Below, piece after piece: positions 24,265-35,193 of a stretch of 64,000 bases of DNA (positions within the stretch are counted from its first letter, which is position 1; every line of letters begins with the position of its first letter). A program made the translations under genes and the position numbers. The stretch is taken from the NCBI RefSeq assembly GCF_001704415.2, contig NC_030821.1, positions 36,067,210 through 36,131,209 of the forward strand, given 5' to 3'. The stretch is from Capra hircus. Taxonomy: Eukaryota > Chordata > Mammalia > Artiodactyla > Bovidae. Under the pieces are notes generated by a model that searched no databases, was not told where the DNA came from, and worked only from the letters and a program-made list of their open reading frames with translations.

Positions 24265-25570
24265 CATGATGAGATCATTCAGGTTTTTTATTTTTTTCAC
24301 AAATTAGTTTTGATTATTTATATTTTTAGATCATCCATTTGACCTAAACTTTCAAATTTATCTGCATAAAGAAGTTTATAATTTTGCCTTATCTAATTAA
24401 CTTCTTGTGCATTTGTAATTACTTTATATCTGTTATTTATACAATATTTTTGTGTGATCAGCCTCATTATTTCAAAGAGTAATGATGATCTCTATTGGTA
24501 TTTTCTATTTTTTTTTTTTAATCTCAATTTCCCTGCTGGTATTTCTGGGTTTACACTGCTGCTCTTTTTCAAATTTTTCAGTTGATGATTCACTCAGTAC
24601 ATTTTTTTTCCTAATATAAGCATTCAGGCTATAAATTTTTCTTTAAGTATTACTTTAGCTTCTTGTCACATATTTTCTGAAGTATTTATATTATCACCTA
24701 ATTTACATAGTTTCCATTATGATTTATTCTTTGATCCACAGGTAATTTAAAAGTGGGCTTTAAAACTTACACACACATGTATTTACCTTTTTACAACTGA
24801 TTTATTTATGTGTGATCAAATGGATTCTTTAACATTTGTAGAGACTTTGTGTATGCCCTAGTGTATGATTAATGTTTTATGAATTTTCTGGGTCTCTCTC
24901 AAAGGAATTTCTACTCTCTGGCTGTTGGAAGACTGTTCTATATGAGTCCTTTCAGTCAAGCTTATTTGTTGTGTTGTTCTAGTTTTCTATATTCTATTAA
25001 AAGCAATAAGTAAAAATTTCTTACTATGATGTGGCGTTGTATATTTCTCAGTAATTCTATCAGTTTGTCTTTACGATTTGAAGCTATACTATTCATTACA
25101 TAAAAGTTCAACATTATTACAGGTTTCTGATGAATGTTAACTTTTAAGAAAATTCAGTATACCTCCATATCTCTAGCATAATATTTTTTGGCTTTAGTTC
25201 TGTTTTTGTTTGATATTATTATTATATTAATGAAAGTTTCATTTAGGCTAATGTCTGCCTGGAATATCTTTTTCTCATCTTTAGTTTCAACCATTCAGTG
25301 TCTCTTCTAAACAACACATAGCTGGATTCTGTCTGATAGTGTGTGTGTGTGTTTATCTAGTTGGATAACTACTGACTTTTAGTAGGGAAGGATAATATAA
25401 TCACATTGGTTTCGGCTACTGAAATAACTAGATTCATTTCCCCAACTTTATTTTGTGGCATCTGTTCCAGTCTTTCTATACTTTCACTATTATCATTTTT
25501 CTTTCTTGACTTCTTGAGGATTTTTGAGGTTTTTCTCTCTCTTCACAGTTTTTCTTCCACAAGCTTAGAA

Positions 25571-26129
25571 ATTAGACTTTATGCAGTCTCTACCATTTGG
25601 AGTTGTGGAAAGCAAGACTTCTGTGTGTAGGCTTTATTTTTCCTAATTCACCTATGGAGAATGTTTGGACTTTGCGGTTTTGGCTCTTTGTGAGGGACAT
25701 CTGATTCAACTTCCCAATATGCTCAGCTCTGGTCCACCTTTCTTCACAAGTTCATAGCTCTAAACTAGACCACAAGTGCCAGCTCCAGGACTTGCTCACT
25801 CCTGTGAAGTAGAGCTTTCTGGATGTTTCTTGACTTTGTATCTCTATATCTATCAGTCTATCATCATCTAGCATGCTTAAATGCAGACTGGGAAGGCTTT
25901 TCTCTAAATATCTGGTCATTCATCTAGCTAGAAATGAAATCCCAGGCTTTGGTTCCAACACACTCATTCCCTTATGTTGGTTTGACAGGTTTATGCAGGC
26001 CTAGCACAATAGGGATAAACAAATAGATTTGACTTGAATGTCTCCTATAAAATTTGCAGAATTCTACTCACAATGATATTATTTAGGGATCAAGGAAACA
26101 AAAAGGATTAACTCTAATGAGATGCTTTC
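25571..26129. other. Unrecognised sequence beside the L1 relic
   Basis: May be more of the decayed L1 5' side, but I could not match it. Confidence 0.35.
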
Positions 26130-26206
26130 CCTTCCACTATGTATACTATTTTTAATACTCACTTTATTTAATCCTTATCATGACTCCATTGGAGAGTTTT
26201 TATTCA
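26130..26206 (+). mobile_element. MIR relic, left half
   Basis: ttatttaatccttatcatga, ctccattggagag is the middle of MIR, cut by BovB copy 2; it resumes at 27670. Confidence 0.6.
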
Positions 26207-27669
26207 GTGCAGTTCAGTTCAGTTCAGTCGCTCAGTTGTGTCTGACTCTTTGCGACCCCATGAATCGCAGCACGCCAGGCCTCCCTGTCCATCACCATCT
26301 CCCGGAGTTCACTCAGACTCATGTCCATTGAGTCAGTGATGCCATCCAGCCATCTCATCCTCTGTAGTCCCCTTCTTCTCCTGCCCCCAATCCCTCCCAG
26401 CATCAGAGTCTTTTCCAATGAGTCAACTCTTCCCATGAGGTGGCCAAAGTACTGGAGTTTCAGCTTCAGCATCATTCCTTCCAAAGAAGTCCCAGGGTTG
26501 ATCTCCTTCAGAATGGACTGGTTGGATCTCCTTACAGTCCAAGGGACTCTCAAGAGTCTTCTCCAACACCACAGTTCAAAAGCATTAATTCTTCGGCGCT
26601 CAGCCTTCTTCACAGTCCAACTCTCACATCCATACATGACCACAGGAAAAACCATAGCCTTGACTAGATGGACCTTAGTCGGCAAAGTAATGTCTCTGCT
26701 TTTGAATATGCTATCTAGGTTGCTCATAACTTTTTTTCCAAGGAGTAAGCATCTTTTAATTTCATGGCTTCAGTCACCATCTTCAGTGATTTTGGAGCCC
26801 CCCAAAATAAAGTCTGACACTGTTTCCACTGTTTCCCCATCTATTTCCCATGAAGTGATGGGACCGGATGCCATGATCTTCATTTTCTGAATGTTGAGCT
26901 TTAAGCCAACTTTGTCGCTCTCCTCTTTCACTTTCATCAAGAGGCTTTTTAGCTCCTCTTCACTTTCTGCCATAAGGGTGGTGTCATCTGCATATCTGAG
27001 GTTATTGATATTTCTCCTGGTAATCTTGATTCCAGCTTGTGTTTCTTCCAGTCCAGCGTTTCTCATGATGTACTCTGCATAGAAGTTAAATAAGCAGGCT
27101 GACTATATACAGCCTTGACGTAGTCCTTTTCCTATTTGGAACCAGTCTGTTGTTCCATGTCCAGTTCTAACTGTTGCTTCCTGACCTGCATACTGATTTC
27201 TCAAGAGGCAGGTCAGGTGGCCTGGTATTCCCATCTCTTTCAGAATTTTCCACAGTTTATTGTGATCCACACAGTCAAAGGCTTTGGCATAGTCAATAAA
27301 GCAGAAATAGATGTTTTTCTGGAACTCTCTTGCTTTTTCCATGATCCAGTGGATGTTGGCAATTTGATCTCTGGTTCCTCTGCCTTTTCTAAAACCAGCT
27401 TGAACATCAGGGAGTTCACGGTTCATGTATTGCTGAAGCCTGGCTTGGAGAATTTTGAGCATAACTTTACTAGCATGTGAGATGAGTGCAATTGTGCGGT
27501 AGTTTGAGCATTCTTTGGCATTGCCTTTCTTTGGAAATGGAATGAAAACTGACATTTTCCAGTTCTGTGGCCACTGCTGAGTTTTCCAAATTTGCTGGCA
27601 TATTGAGTGCAGCACTTTCACAGCATCATCTTTCAGGATTTGAAACAGCTCAACTGGAATTCCATCACC
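26207..27669 (-). mobile_element. BovB (RTE) LINE copy 2, best-preserved frame
   Basis: A 1.46-kb 5'-truncated BovB on the minus strand, inserted in a MIR and flanked by near-identical tttattca (26199-26206) and tttgttca (27670-27677). One reading frame runs from about 27678 to 26224 (485 codons) with only two nonsense codons: TAG at 27103-27105 and TGA at 26770-26772, where a TGC cysteine codon stands in copy 3. Visible RT motifs are YAKAFDCVDH (about 27264-27293), an LRQGC motif B start just before the TAG, and YADD (26983-26994). The basic GGRRRRG stretch and WLDGITDSMDMSLSELR tail of BovB follow. The N-terminal endonuclease half is missing, so it cannot transpose by itself. The 3' end shows the (agttc)n-type tail on the plus strand. 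Confidence 0.97.
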
Positions 27670-27815
27670 TTTGTTCATAGTACCCTCATTTTATAGATGA
27701 GGTACCTGAGACCACATTTTGAGATTATTAAATTACTGAATTGGGATTCAAACTCTTGCTTATTGAATCCCAGAGTCCATTGCTTTTATCCTGACTCTTA
27801 CTACGTTTTCCCCAA
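27670..27815 (+). mobile_element. MIR relic, right half
   Basis: catagtaccctcattttatag, atgaggtacctgagacc, gaattgggattcaaactctt, ccagagtccattgcttttat: a clear MIR 3' half continuing the piece left of BovB copy 2. Confidence 0.8.
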
Positions 27816-28603
27816 ATAAAGAGCTCTGAGAGATTCTTTCCAGAACTGGTAAAAACAATTCTGGTTAGTTTTACACTGGTAATTTTCAAAGCAAACAATG
27901 CAGCTATTTACCCTGCATTTGTTGGAACTCTGCTAATTGCTAGCACTCATTCTGTTAGCAAACGTGGTATTTATTGACTCCAGAAAGAGACCAGATTGTG
28001 GGAAAGCAAACAGTGATAACATAAACAAATGCTTTCAAAGCAAACCTTTGTTTGGGTCCTAATGTCAAGCAATTTTTAATTACCATTTTTACTTTTGACC
28101 AAATATCTCATAATTCATACTCTTCAAGCCTCTGAGGGTAATTAAGCCTTCCATAAAATCTCTTGATGTTGGTTCCCATTCTAATTCTCATTAAACACGT
28201 ATCTGTTTATGCAAGAGCCCACGTAGTTCTGCAGGCTAAGCCTAAAGTATTATTGGAGGCAACCTTGCCAAATCTAATGCCATAGATAAACTAATCTTAT
28301 TTAATTTCAGTGCTTTATCACTGTGGAATTTAGCACAGGCAAAGAGCTGAGGAAAAGGCTCTCTTTTTCTGTCTTTCCACAAGTCCCCCTTTTTCCTAGC
28401 TGAATTTGAATGTCTAAAGTGGATCCAAGAAAGTTCCAGCATGCAGGCAGCATAGAGAACAAAGCATAAAGATGCTACATGGGCCCATTTTCATTGATCA
28501 ATGGCTGTCTTACCAGTGGAACAGAACCATTTCTACTCAAAACCAGGTGGAAAGCAACATATCCAGAAAAAGCTTACTCTCAAACCATAAGAAAGAAAAG
28601 AAA
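27816..28603. other. Repeat-poor island, possible regulatory DNA
   Basis: About 790 bases free of recognised repeats and AT-rich, with forkhead-like (ataaacaaat near 28021, gcaaacctttgtttg near 28040) and homeobox-like (gctaattgctag near 27932, gggtaattaag near 28137) motifs. No long open frame. The composition resembles conserved noncoding elements, which is inference only. Confidence 0.35.
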
Positions 28604-28606
28604 TTA

Positions 28607-28792
28607 TTAGTCAGTCATGTCTGACTCTTTGTGATCCCATGGACTGGCTCCTCTGTCCATGGAATTCTCCAGGCAAGAATACTGGAGTGGGTAGCCATTC
28701 CCTTCTCCAGGGGATCTTCCTAACCCAGGGACTGAACTCTGGTCTCCTGCATTACAGACAAATTCTTTACTCTCTGAGCCACCAGGGAAGGC
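28607..28792 (-). mobile_element. Bov-tA SINE
   Basis: Minus-strand copy with a short deletion in the body; plus reads ctgactctttgtgatcccat, ccaggggatcttcctaaccc, gagccaccagggaagg. Confidence 0.93.
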
Positions 28793-30557
28793 CTCAAGTC
28801 ATATGGAAAGGAGTTAAAGTTTGGATCACTATAATTTAGAGTTCAGTGATCACAAATGCAAAACTATGTCCGGCAAGTTTTCTATTCTGAGGTTTCATAC
28901 ATGATCAAAGAGACAAACATGGCAGTATAAACTGAAGGAAAGCCAAAGTACATTGTTTTCATCATATATGGCCAAGTGTATTTGCAAAGTGGCTCATAAG
29001 ATGTCACATCCCAGGTTATAAAAGGATCTAAACCCTTTCTTGTTCAAGATTTGCTCCCAAATACAACTTAGAGGAAAAAAGGTACTAGCACACTCTCCCA
29101 GTGGGTGGCTCTAGCTTTCTTATTAAAATGAAAAGGGTGTGTTTACATAATCTGGGCATTCAGGAAAAAAAATTACGCAATTCTGTGTAATTTTCCCCAA
29201 AGAGTTGAAATTGAACAAAAATCAACTGCACATCTGGGTCTGTGGCTGCTTCAGCCTCCAGTGCAAAAATGAAGATGAATTCCAAGGGATCAAAAAGCTC
29301 AAAAGTGCTCACCCCTGACAATTTTTTCCCTCCATGTGATGGAAAGTATAATAACTATTTTTCTGAAATACAAATTACAATCAGCTGGTGTTAGTGTTAT
29401 TATTTTAAGACCTACTGATCAGACCAATAGCCCTTTATTACCAACTGAGTACACATGCAAAGAAAAATATCCTAACACCTTCCCTTGCTTTTAACTGGAA
29501 AGGAAATCTAGATCAAACGGGGGTGTGCCTTTGTGTATTTTAATATTAGGCAATAATCATACATGAGCATCATCTTATTAATGCTTATGATTAACTCTAA
29601 TAAGAAATGGTTACATGAGAAGTGATGCAAACACTGTATCTTTTTAAATGATTTTAATCACTCATTTTTGGTTCACATTTGGATTATGCTTTGACCTGTA
29701 GCCAAGGCTATGGCTATCAGACACAAAGCTGAAATGGTTCATTCTCCCACCACTTCCTTGTTCTGACACTGCGGCATGCATTGTCAGTGCTTTAAGTAAA
29801 AATTCTATTTTAATAGTGTAACCTGGACATGCATATTTGATGCATTTTGCTGATTTCCAGCATAATTCTATTCTCCCTGTGTGTCTGAGATTTGTTTCAT
29901 TTTGGGGGCAGCCAGGGGGAAATGACAGCTTGGTCCTATGGCATTCATTTCCCCAAAGAGGTAGTTGGTAAAGCAAACAACTAGAGCACAGACAACCACA
30001 TATTTAAACACACAGACACACGTGACAACCTTGGCAAATTTCATATCTGCCAGTGATTCCCTCCTAAATGACACCACTGAGATTCTCAGTTGACCTTTGT
30101 AGTTTGTCTCCCTGGCCACATGGCACTGGGCCGTCTTGTTAATTTCATGATGGCAATGCAGGGAGCATAATAAATGCTTCTAGGTTTAATTCTGCTGTGA
30201 GTGCCCAGATCAACCATGAAATCAATAGTGTTAACGTTTTCTTTAGCTCAACAAGGAATACCAAAAGCAAATCCCTTTGTAAATGATAGCACAATGTCGT
30301 CATTCTTAGTCAAAATATACCTTTCACTCCAGTCCTTATGATGTTAAACAAACCCAAAACATTTTCCTAGTGCCATTTTGTAGCCAAGCAACTCAGAGAG
30401 GATTGCACTCACTCAAAGTGCACTGAGCTGCACTGTCCACTCTAATGCTATAAGGGCAGAGATAAATGAATTTGGGATGGAATCATGGATAATATTGTCA
30501 TCATTGATACTGAAACCATGCAACTCAGATTGGGACTTGAATCCACGGTCTTTTAAT
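28793..30557. other. Repeat-poor AT-rich island
   Basis: About 1.75 kb with no recognised transposon apart from weak hints near its right end. The minus-strand frames 29662-29976 and 29868-30119 overlap each other and show no motif. Confidence 0.4.
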
Positions 30558-30901
30558 TGAGAACACACACCTGGTCTTAGGACCTAAGGAAGCTCAGGTT
30601 CTTGATGTCTCATTGCAGAAAGAATTCAATGAGAGACAAAGTGATAGGTAAGAAGTGGGTTTATCTAGAAAGAAACATAAGAAAGAGTGTGAGTCATCTC
30701 AGAAGGTAAGAGACCCTGAAATATAGCATGGTTGGTTTTTATGAGCTGGGTAATTTCATAAGCTAACGAGTAGGAGGATTATTCCAACTGTCTCAGGGAA
30801 GAGGGGAGCATTTCTAGGAATTGGGCCACTGCCACTTTTGGCATTTTATGGTTAGCTCTAAACTGTCACGGTGCTAGTGGGTATGTCATTAGCTAATGTT
30901 G

Positions 30902-31411
30902 GGGGCTTCACAGGTGGCTCATCAGTAAAGAATCTGCCTGCCAAGCAGGAGATTTGGATTTGATCCCTGGGGTTGGGAAGATCCCCTGGAAAAGGAAATG
31001 GCAACCCACTCCAGTATTCTTGCCTGGGAAACCCCATGGACAGAAGAGCCTGGTGAGCTATAGTCCATAGGGTCGCAAAGAACTGGACTTGACTTAGCGA
31101 CTGCTGCTGCTGGTGCTGCTGCTGCTGCTAAGTCACTTCAGTCATGTCCAACTCTGTGTGATCCCATAGACAGCAGCCCACCAGGCTCTGCCGTCCCTGG
31201 GATTCTCCAGGCAAGAACACTGGAGTGGGTTGCCATTTCCTTCTCCAATGCATGAAAGTGAAAAGTGAAAGTGAAGTCACTCAGTCGTATCCAACTCTCA
31301 GTGACCCCATGGACTGCAGCCACCAGGCTCCTCCATCCATGGGATTTTCCAGGCAAGAGTACTGGAGTGGGGTGCCATTGCCTTCTCTACTTAGCGAGTA
31401 AGCAACAACAA
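30902..31411 (+). mobile_element. Bov-tA SINE inside the LTR, split by Bov-A2
   Basis: Plus-strand head ggggcttcacaggtggctca, B box and body are complete to ttgacttagcga (31089-31100). The last bases (gtaagcaacaacaa) reappear at 31398-31411 after the Bov-A2. Confidence 0.93.
31101..31388 (-). mobile_element. Bov-A2 SINE nested in Bov-tA
   Basis: Minus-strand two-unit Bov-A2 beginning with a (CTG)n block. The repeat acttagcga at 31092-31100 and 31389-31397 is its target duplication, inside the Bov-tA 3' end. Confidence 0.95.
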
Positions 31412-31546
31412 TTACAATGAACATATAATGAAGCTCAAGGTCTTTTGGCATCTTGGATCTAGTTGGTCCTAGCCAGTTTTTGTCATGTCCTATGGTTATA
31501 TTATTCTTTTAAAGGTTGTGCCCTGTCCATCTTCCCTCCTGTTTCA

Positions 31547-32454
31547 ATACCTCCTGGCGATTTGGTGATTACAGCTCTCAATATAAATATGGTGACAGCC
31601 AGGATGATGATATTTAATGACCCTGAGGGGACTGTGACCCTGGCCTTAGGAGAAAGAAAACAGATTTCCTTCCAAAAGCCTACTCCAAGCAGCAGCAGAA
31701 GGGAAAGAAAAGGCTTAAGCATTCTTCAGAAATGAGGAGAAACTGGTTTGAACCTAGCTTCTAGGGAACACACATAAATGGTGACAGGAGGTAATTTTCT
31801 CATTAGGCAACTGAGACTTATCTCAACTGTATGACTATATATGTATTGTGCCCCAAGCACTTTGGTGGGAGAGGTTCTCTAGAAATAACAGTTCTTAATA
31901 ATTGCCAGCTATGTCAGCCACCTGCACAGCGGCAGGTGGTTCCACGCTTTTAGTTTAAGTGGCACCAGTGTACATTCAGGAGCCCCGAGTGGAAACTGCA
32001 AGGCTGCCCTGCTTTTGGCCTGTGGTAGTGATCATATCCTCAGCATAGTCTCAGCAGCACCTTATGTGTACCTGGACACCTTACAGTGTTCAAACTCAAC
32101 ATATTCTCTAAATTCAATTTCAGAAGCTGGCAGTGGTGCTAGTAGGGCAAATATAATTTTTCCAACAGATATGGCAGTTGAAGTACATGTTCTCTTAAGG
32201 CCAGGAAAGCAGGTTAGTCTAGAATCAAAAGGGTCCTAAGAGAACTCATTTCAGCCTCTAATTTCACAGATTAGGAAATGGAGAATGAGAAAGGTGACAT
32301 GGTGAGTTAGTAAGAGAGAAAGAATTGAGGTTCCTGGAGACCTGGAATCCAGTGTTCTTTAAAAATGCAGCATCAGAGAAGCCCCTTGTTCAAGGGCCTA
32401 CCTGTGTGTAGTGGTGGTGGGCTTAGGGGTGAAAATGCTATGTGACAGTAACTG
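31547..32454. other. Unique sequence
   Basis: No recognised repeat. Contains the exon-like segment at 32124-32212. Confidence 0.4.
32124..32212 (+). other. Exon-like segment, 89 bp
   Basis: A 3' splice-like sequence (ctctaaattcaatttcag) precedes 29 open codons with two leading bases, ended by cag|gttagt. The frame continues open past the donor. Protein not recognised. Low confidence. Confidence 0.15.
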
Positions 32455-32519
32455 CTTCTAACACGCTCACTGTTTTATTGTTAGTTCCTAGCACGGAACC
32501 TGTGACAGGTAAACAATAC
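32455..32519 (+). mobile_element. L2 3' end relic
   Basis: ttagttcctagcacggaacc, tgtgacaggtaaacaa matches the L2 3' terminal block. Confidence 0.45.
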
Positions 32520-32684
32520 ATGCCCATGCAGGAGAGGCAAGAAACATGGGTTCGATCATCAGAAGATCCCCTAGAGTAGGGAATGACTACCTACTCCAGT
32601 ATAATTGCCTGGAGAATCCCATGGACAGAGGAGCCTGGTGGGCTACAGTCCATGGGATCACAAAGAGTCAGACACGATTGAGCT
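32520..32684 (+). mobile_element. Bov-tA SINE, 5'-truncated
   Basis: Starts within the head (tgcccatgcaggagaggcaa) and continues with gggttcgatcatcagaag and cctggagaatcccatggaca to a worn end. Confidence 0.9.
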
Positions 32685-33267
32685 TACATGTATCCTAAAA
32701 GACACTAGACATTTTAAGGAACCGCTGATATTTGGCATAAAGGGATAAGCTCTAGACCGGAGAGAAAAGGGGATATGCCATCTACATGGCAGTTGTTTCT
32801 GTAAACATGATACAGATACATCTAGAAATAGTTTAGAAACCCGCACTGGGTGGCCATCCGGCCCCAAAGAAGCTGGCAGGGTTCTGAGGAGCTTTAGTCA
32901 TGCTGGCCTTATATGTAGATGCCTTTAGTGTGACTCAGCAGACCCCTTACTGAGTATGGCTCCAGGGATGGTTACAAACCCTTCCCCAGTTTCTACACCC
33001 ACACCTCCTCTATCCTCCCTAAGATGCACTCATCATGCATTTTTCTACATGAAAGGCTATGGGTCTCACTGAGTGGCGGGCGGTGGGGTGGGTGGGTGGG
33101 TGGTGCAGTGTCATTTCAAACTCTATCTCCTCTCCCACCATCTAGTACAGAAAGCCACAAGTTATGCACAGGAGTTGCATGCTTCAGGTGTTTTTGGCAG
33201 AAGCAAAGCCAACACCAGAAAGACTTTACTGACTCTGTTTTAAGTCAAGTTATTTAGACAGGGGTAA
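32685..33267. other. Unique sequence with a G-rich run
   Basis: Nothing recognised except the GGGT repeat at 33085-33100. Confidence 0.45.
33085..33100 (+). repeat. (GGGT)n run, G-quadruplex motif
   Basis: ggggtgggtgggtggg satisfies the four-G-tract rule for an intramolecular quadruplex with 1-base loops. Confidence 0.8.
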
Positions 33268-34282
33268 CCACCTGACCTGCCTCTTGAGAAATCTGTATGC
33301 AGGTCAGGAAGCAACAGTTAGAACTGGACATGGAAAAACAGACTGGTTCCAAATAGGAAAAGGACTACGTCAAGGCTGTATATTATCACCCTGCTTATTT
33401 AACTTCTATGCAGAGTACATCATGAGAAACGCTGGGTTGGAAGAAACATAAGCTGGAATCAAGATTGCCAGGAGAAATACCAATAACCTCAGATATGCAG
33501 ATGACACTACCCTTATGGCGGAAAGTGAAGAGGGACTAAAAAGCCTCTTGATGAAAGTGAAAGAGGAGAGTGAAAAAGTTGGCTTAAAGCTCAACATTCA
33601 GAAAACGAAGATCATGGCATCCAGTCCCATCACTTCATGGGAAATAGATGGGGAAACAGTGGAAACAGTGTCAGACTTTATTTTGGGGGGCTCCAAAATC
33701 ACTGCAGATGGTGATTGCAGCCATGAAATTAAAAGACGCTTACTCCTTGGAAGAAAAGTTATGAGCAACCTAGATAGCATATTCAAAAGCAGAGACATTA
33801 CTTTGCCGACTAAGGTCCGTCTAGTCAAGGCTATGGTTTTTCCAGTAGTCATGTATGGATGTGAGAGTTGGACTGTGAAGAAGGCTGAGTGCCGAAGAAT
33901 TGATGCTTTTGAACTGTGGTGTTGGAGAAGACTCTTGAGAGTCCCTTGGACTGCAAGGAGATCCAACCAGTCCATTCTGAAGGAGATCAACCCTGGGACT
34001 TCTTTGGAAGGAATGATGCTGAAGCTGAAACTCCAGTACTTTGGCCACCTCATGGGAAGAGTTGACTCATTGGACAAGACTTTGATGCTTGGAGGGATTG
34101 GGGGCAGGAGGAGAAGGGGAGTACAGAGGAAGAGATGGCTGGATGGCATCACTGACACAATGGACATGAGTCTGAGTGAACTCCGGGAGTTGGTGATGGG
34201 CAGGGAGGCCTGGCGTGCTGCGATTCATGGGGTCGCAAGAGTTAGACATGGCTGAGCGACTGAACTGAACTGAACTGAACCA
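33268..34282 (+). mobile_element. BovB (RTE) LINE copy 3, C-terminal half
   Basis: A 1.0-kb 5'-truncated BovB. It begins within RT after motif A, shows an LRQGC-type motif B and YADD (33494-33505), and ends with the (tgaac)n tail. An in-frame TAA at 33449-33451 replaces the CAA glutamine codon of copy 2; after it the frame is open for 246 codons (33515-34255) to a terminal TGA. It is very similar to copy 2, including the shared GGRRRRG and MDMSLSELRE segments. It lacks the endonuclease and RT motif A. Confidence 0.97.
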
Positions 34283-34369
34283 ACTAGGAGCTGAGTGACA
34301 CCGGATGGTAATAGCATGATTTGCCTTGATTACAGTTTATCAGGTCCTTTCACTTCCATTTTCTGTTTT

Positions 34370-34822
34370 TAAAAAAATATTATTTATTTGTTTTTGGCTG
34401 TGCTGGGTCTTTTTATTTATTTATTTTAAAAAATTAATTTATTTATTTTAATTGGAGGCCTTTTTTTTTTTTTAATTTTAAAATCTTTAATTCTTACATG
34501 CGTTCCCAAACATGAACCCCCCTCCCACCTCCCTCCCCATAACATCTCTCTGGGCCTTATAGTTGCTCAGAGGCTTTTTCTACTTGCAGAGAGTGGGCAC
34601 TATTCTCTAGTTGTGGTGCAGGGGCTTCTCATTGCAATGGCTTCTCTTGTTGCAGACCACGCACTCCAGGGCACATGGACTCAGTAGCTGCAGCTCCCAG
34701 GCTCTACAGCACACGAGCTTAGTTGCCCCATAGCATGTGGGATCTTCCTGGACCCGGGACTGAACCCATGTCCCTTGCAATGGCAGGTGGATTCTTAACC
34801 ACTGGATTACCAGGGAAGTCTT
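34370..34822 (-). mobile_element. CHR-type SINE, long copy split by an L1 end
   Basis: Plus strand carries the reversed CHR body (ctagttgtggtgcaggggct, tctcattgcaatggcttctc, catgtgggatcttcctgg) and head (accagggaagtc). The part near its tail (tttttggctgtgctgggtct) is separated by an L1 3' end at 34412-34549. Confidence 0.9.
34412..34549 (-). mobile_element. Ruminant L1 3' end inserted in the CHR SINE
   Basis: Read on the minus strand: gagggaggtgggaggggggt, ttcatgtttgggaacgcatg, ending aaagattttaaaattaaaaa, then a second L1-like 3' piece (gcctccaattaaaataaat). Flanked by ctgggtctt (34403-34411) and ctgggcctt (34550-34558). Confidence 0.85.
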
Positions 34823-34973
34823 CACTTCCATTTTCTTATATGACCATCTCACCTCTGGGGTGTAAGTAAAAACAGTTCTTTTTTTTTTTTTTTTTTCCAG
34901 AGAGGAAGTCAATGTTTAAACTGGCTTTATTACATGTTCAATGTTAGCTGTCTTGGAGAAACCTACACTGTGC

Positions 34974-35170
34974 ATATGTGTGCTTAGTCTGATTCTTTGA
35001 AACCCCACAGACCATAGCTCACCAGGTTTCTCTGTCCATGGGATTTTCCAGGCAAGAATACTGGAGTGGGCTGCTATTTCCTATTCCAAGGGATCTTCCC
35101 AACCTAGGGACTGAACCCGCATCTCCTGCATTGCAAGTGAATTCTTTACTGCTGAGCCACTGGGGAAGTC
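34974..35170 (-). mobile_element. Bov-tA SINE
   Basis: Minus-strand copy; plus reads caggcaagaatactggagtg, gggactgaacccgcatctcc, gagccactggggaag. Confidence 0.93.
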
Positions 35171-35193
35171 AAAACTTGTACTGGGGGCTTCTA

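Larger units (their letters stand above)
23100..25570 (-). mobile_element. L1 ORF2 relic in antisense, broken by three insertions
   Basis: Plus-strand text follows the reverse of L1 ORF2. The RT-proximal part shows gaaagttccattctattcc and, further right, cttgtagaaaaagtctggga; the endonuclease-proximal part shows tttctttaagtattacttta, tttgatccacaggtaattt and cctggaatatctttttctc. Minus-strand order therefore runs endonuclease (right) to RT (left). Interrupted by a mariner MITE (23212-23292), a BovB fragment (23477-23655) and a Bov-A2 (23984-24264). Many stops; no coding capacity. Confidence 0.75.
30558..31546 (-). mobile_element. Ruminant ERV-type solo LTR with nested SINEs
   Basis: Read on the minus strand it runs from TGAAACAGG through the attacccagctcataaaaacc TATA region to tttgtctctcattgaattc, then atgagacatcaagaacctg, ending in CA. 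This fits a ruminant BTLTR1-like LTR by recall. No gag, pol or env sequence adjoins it, so it appears to be a solo LTR. It is split by Bov-tA at 30902, itself split by Bov-A2. Confidence 0.6.

Noticed and set aside
26224..27678. Several RT-like frames on the minus strand as separate genes
   Set aside because: They are one BovB frame cut by two nonsense codons; plus-strand frames over the same region are shadows.
29000..29030. TATA-like gttataaaagg as a promoter
   Set aside because: No GC-rich context, initiator or downstream exon was seen; AT-rich DNA gives such matches often.
30558..31546. Internal retroviral genes beside the LTR
   Set aside because: Neither flank shows gag-, pol- or env-like frames, and no second LTR is present, so it is treated as a solo LTR.
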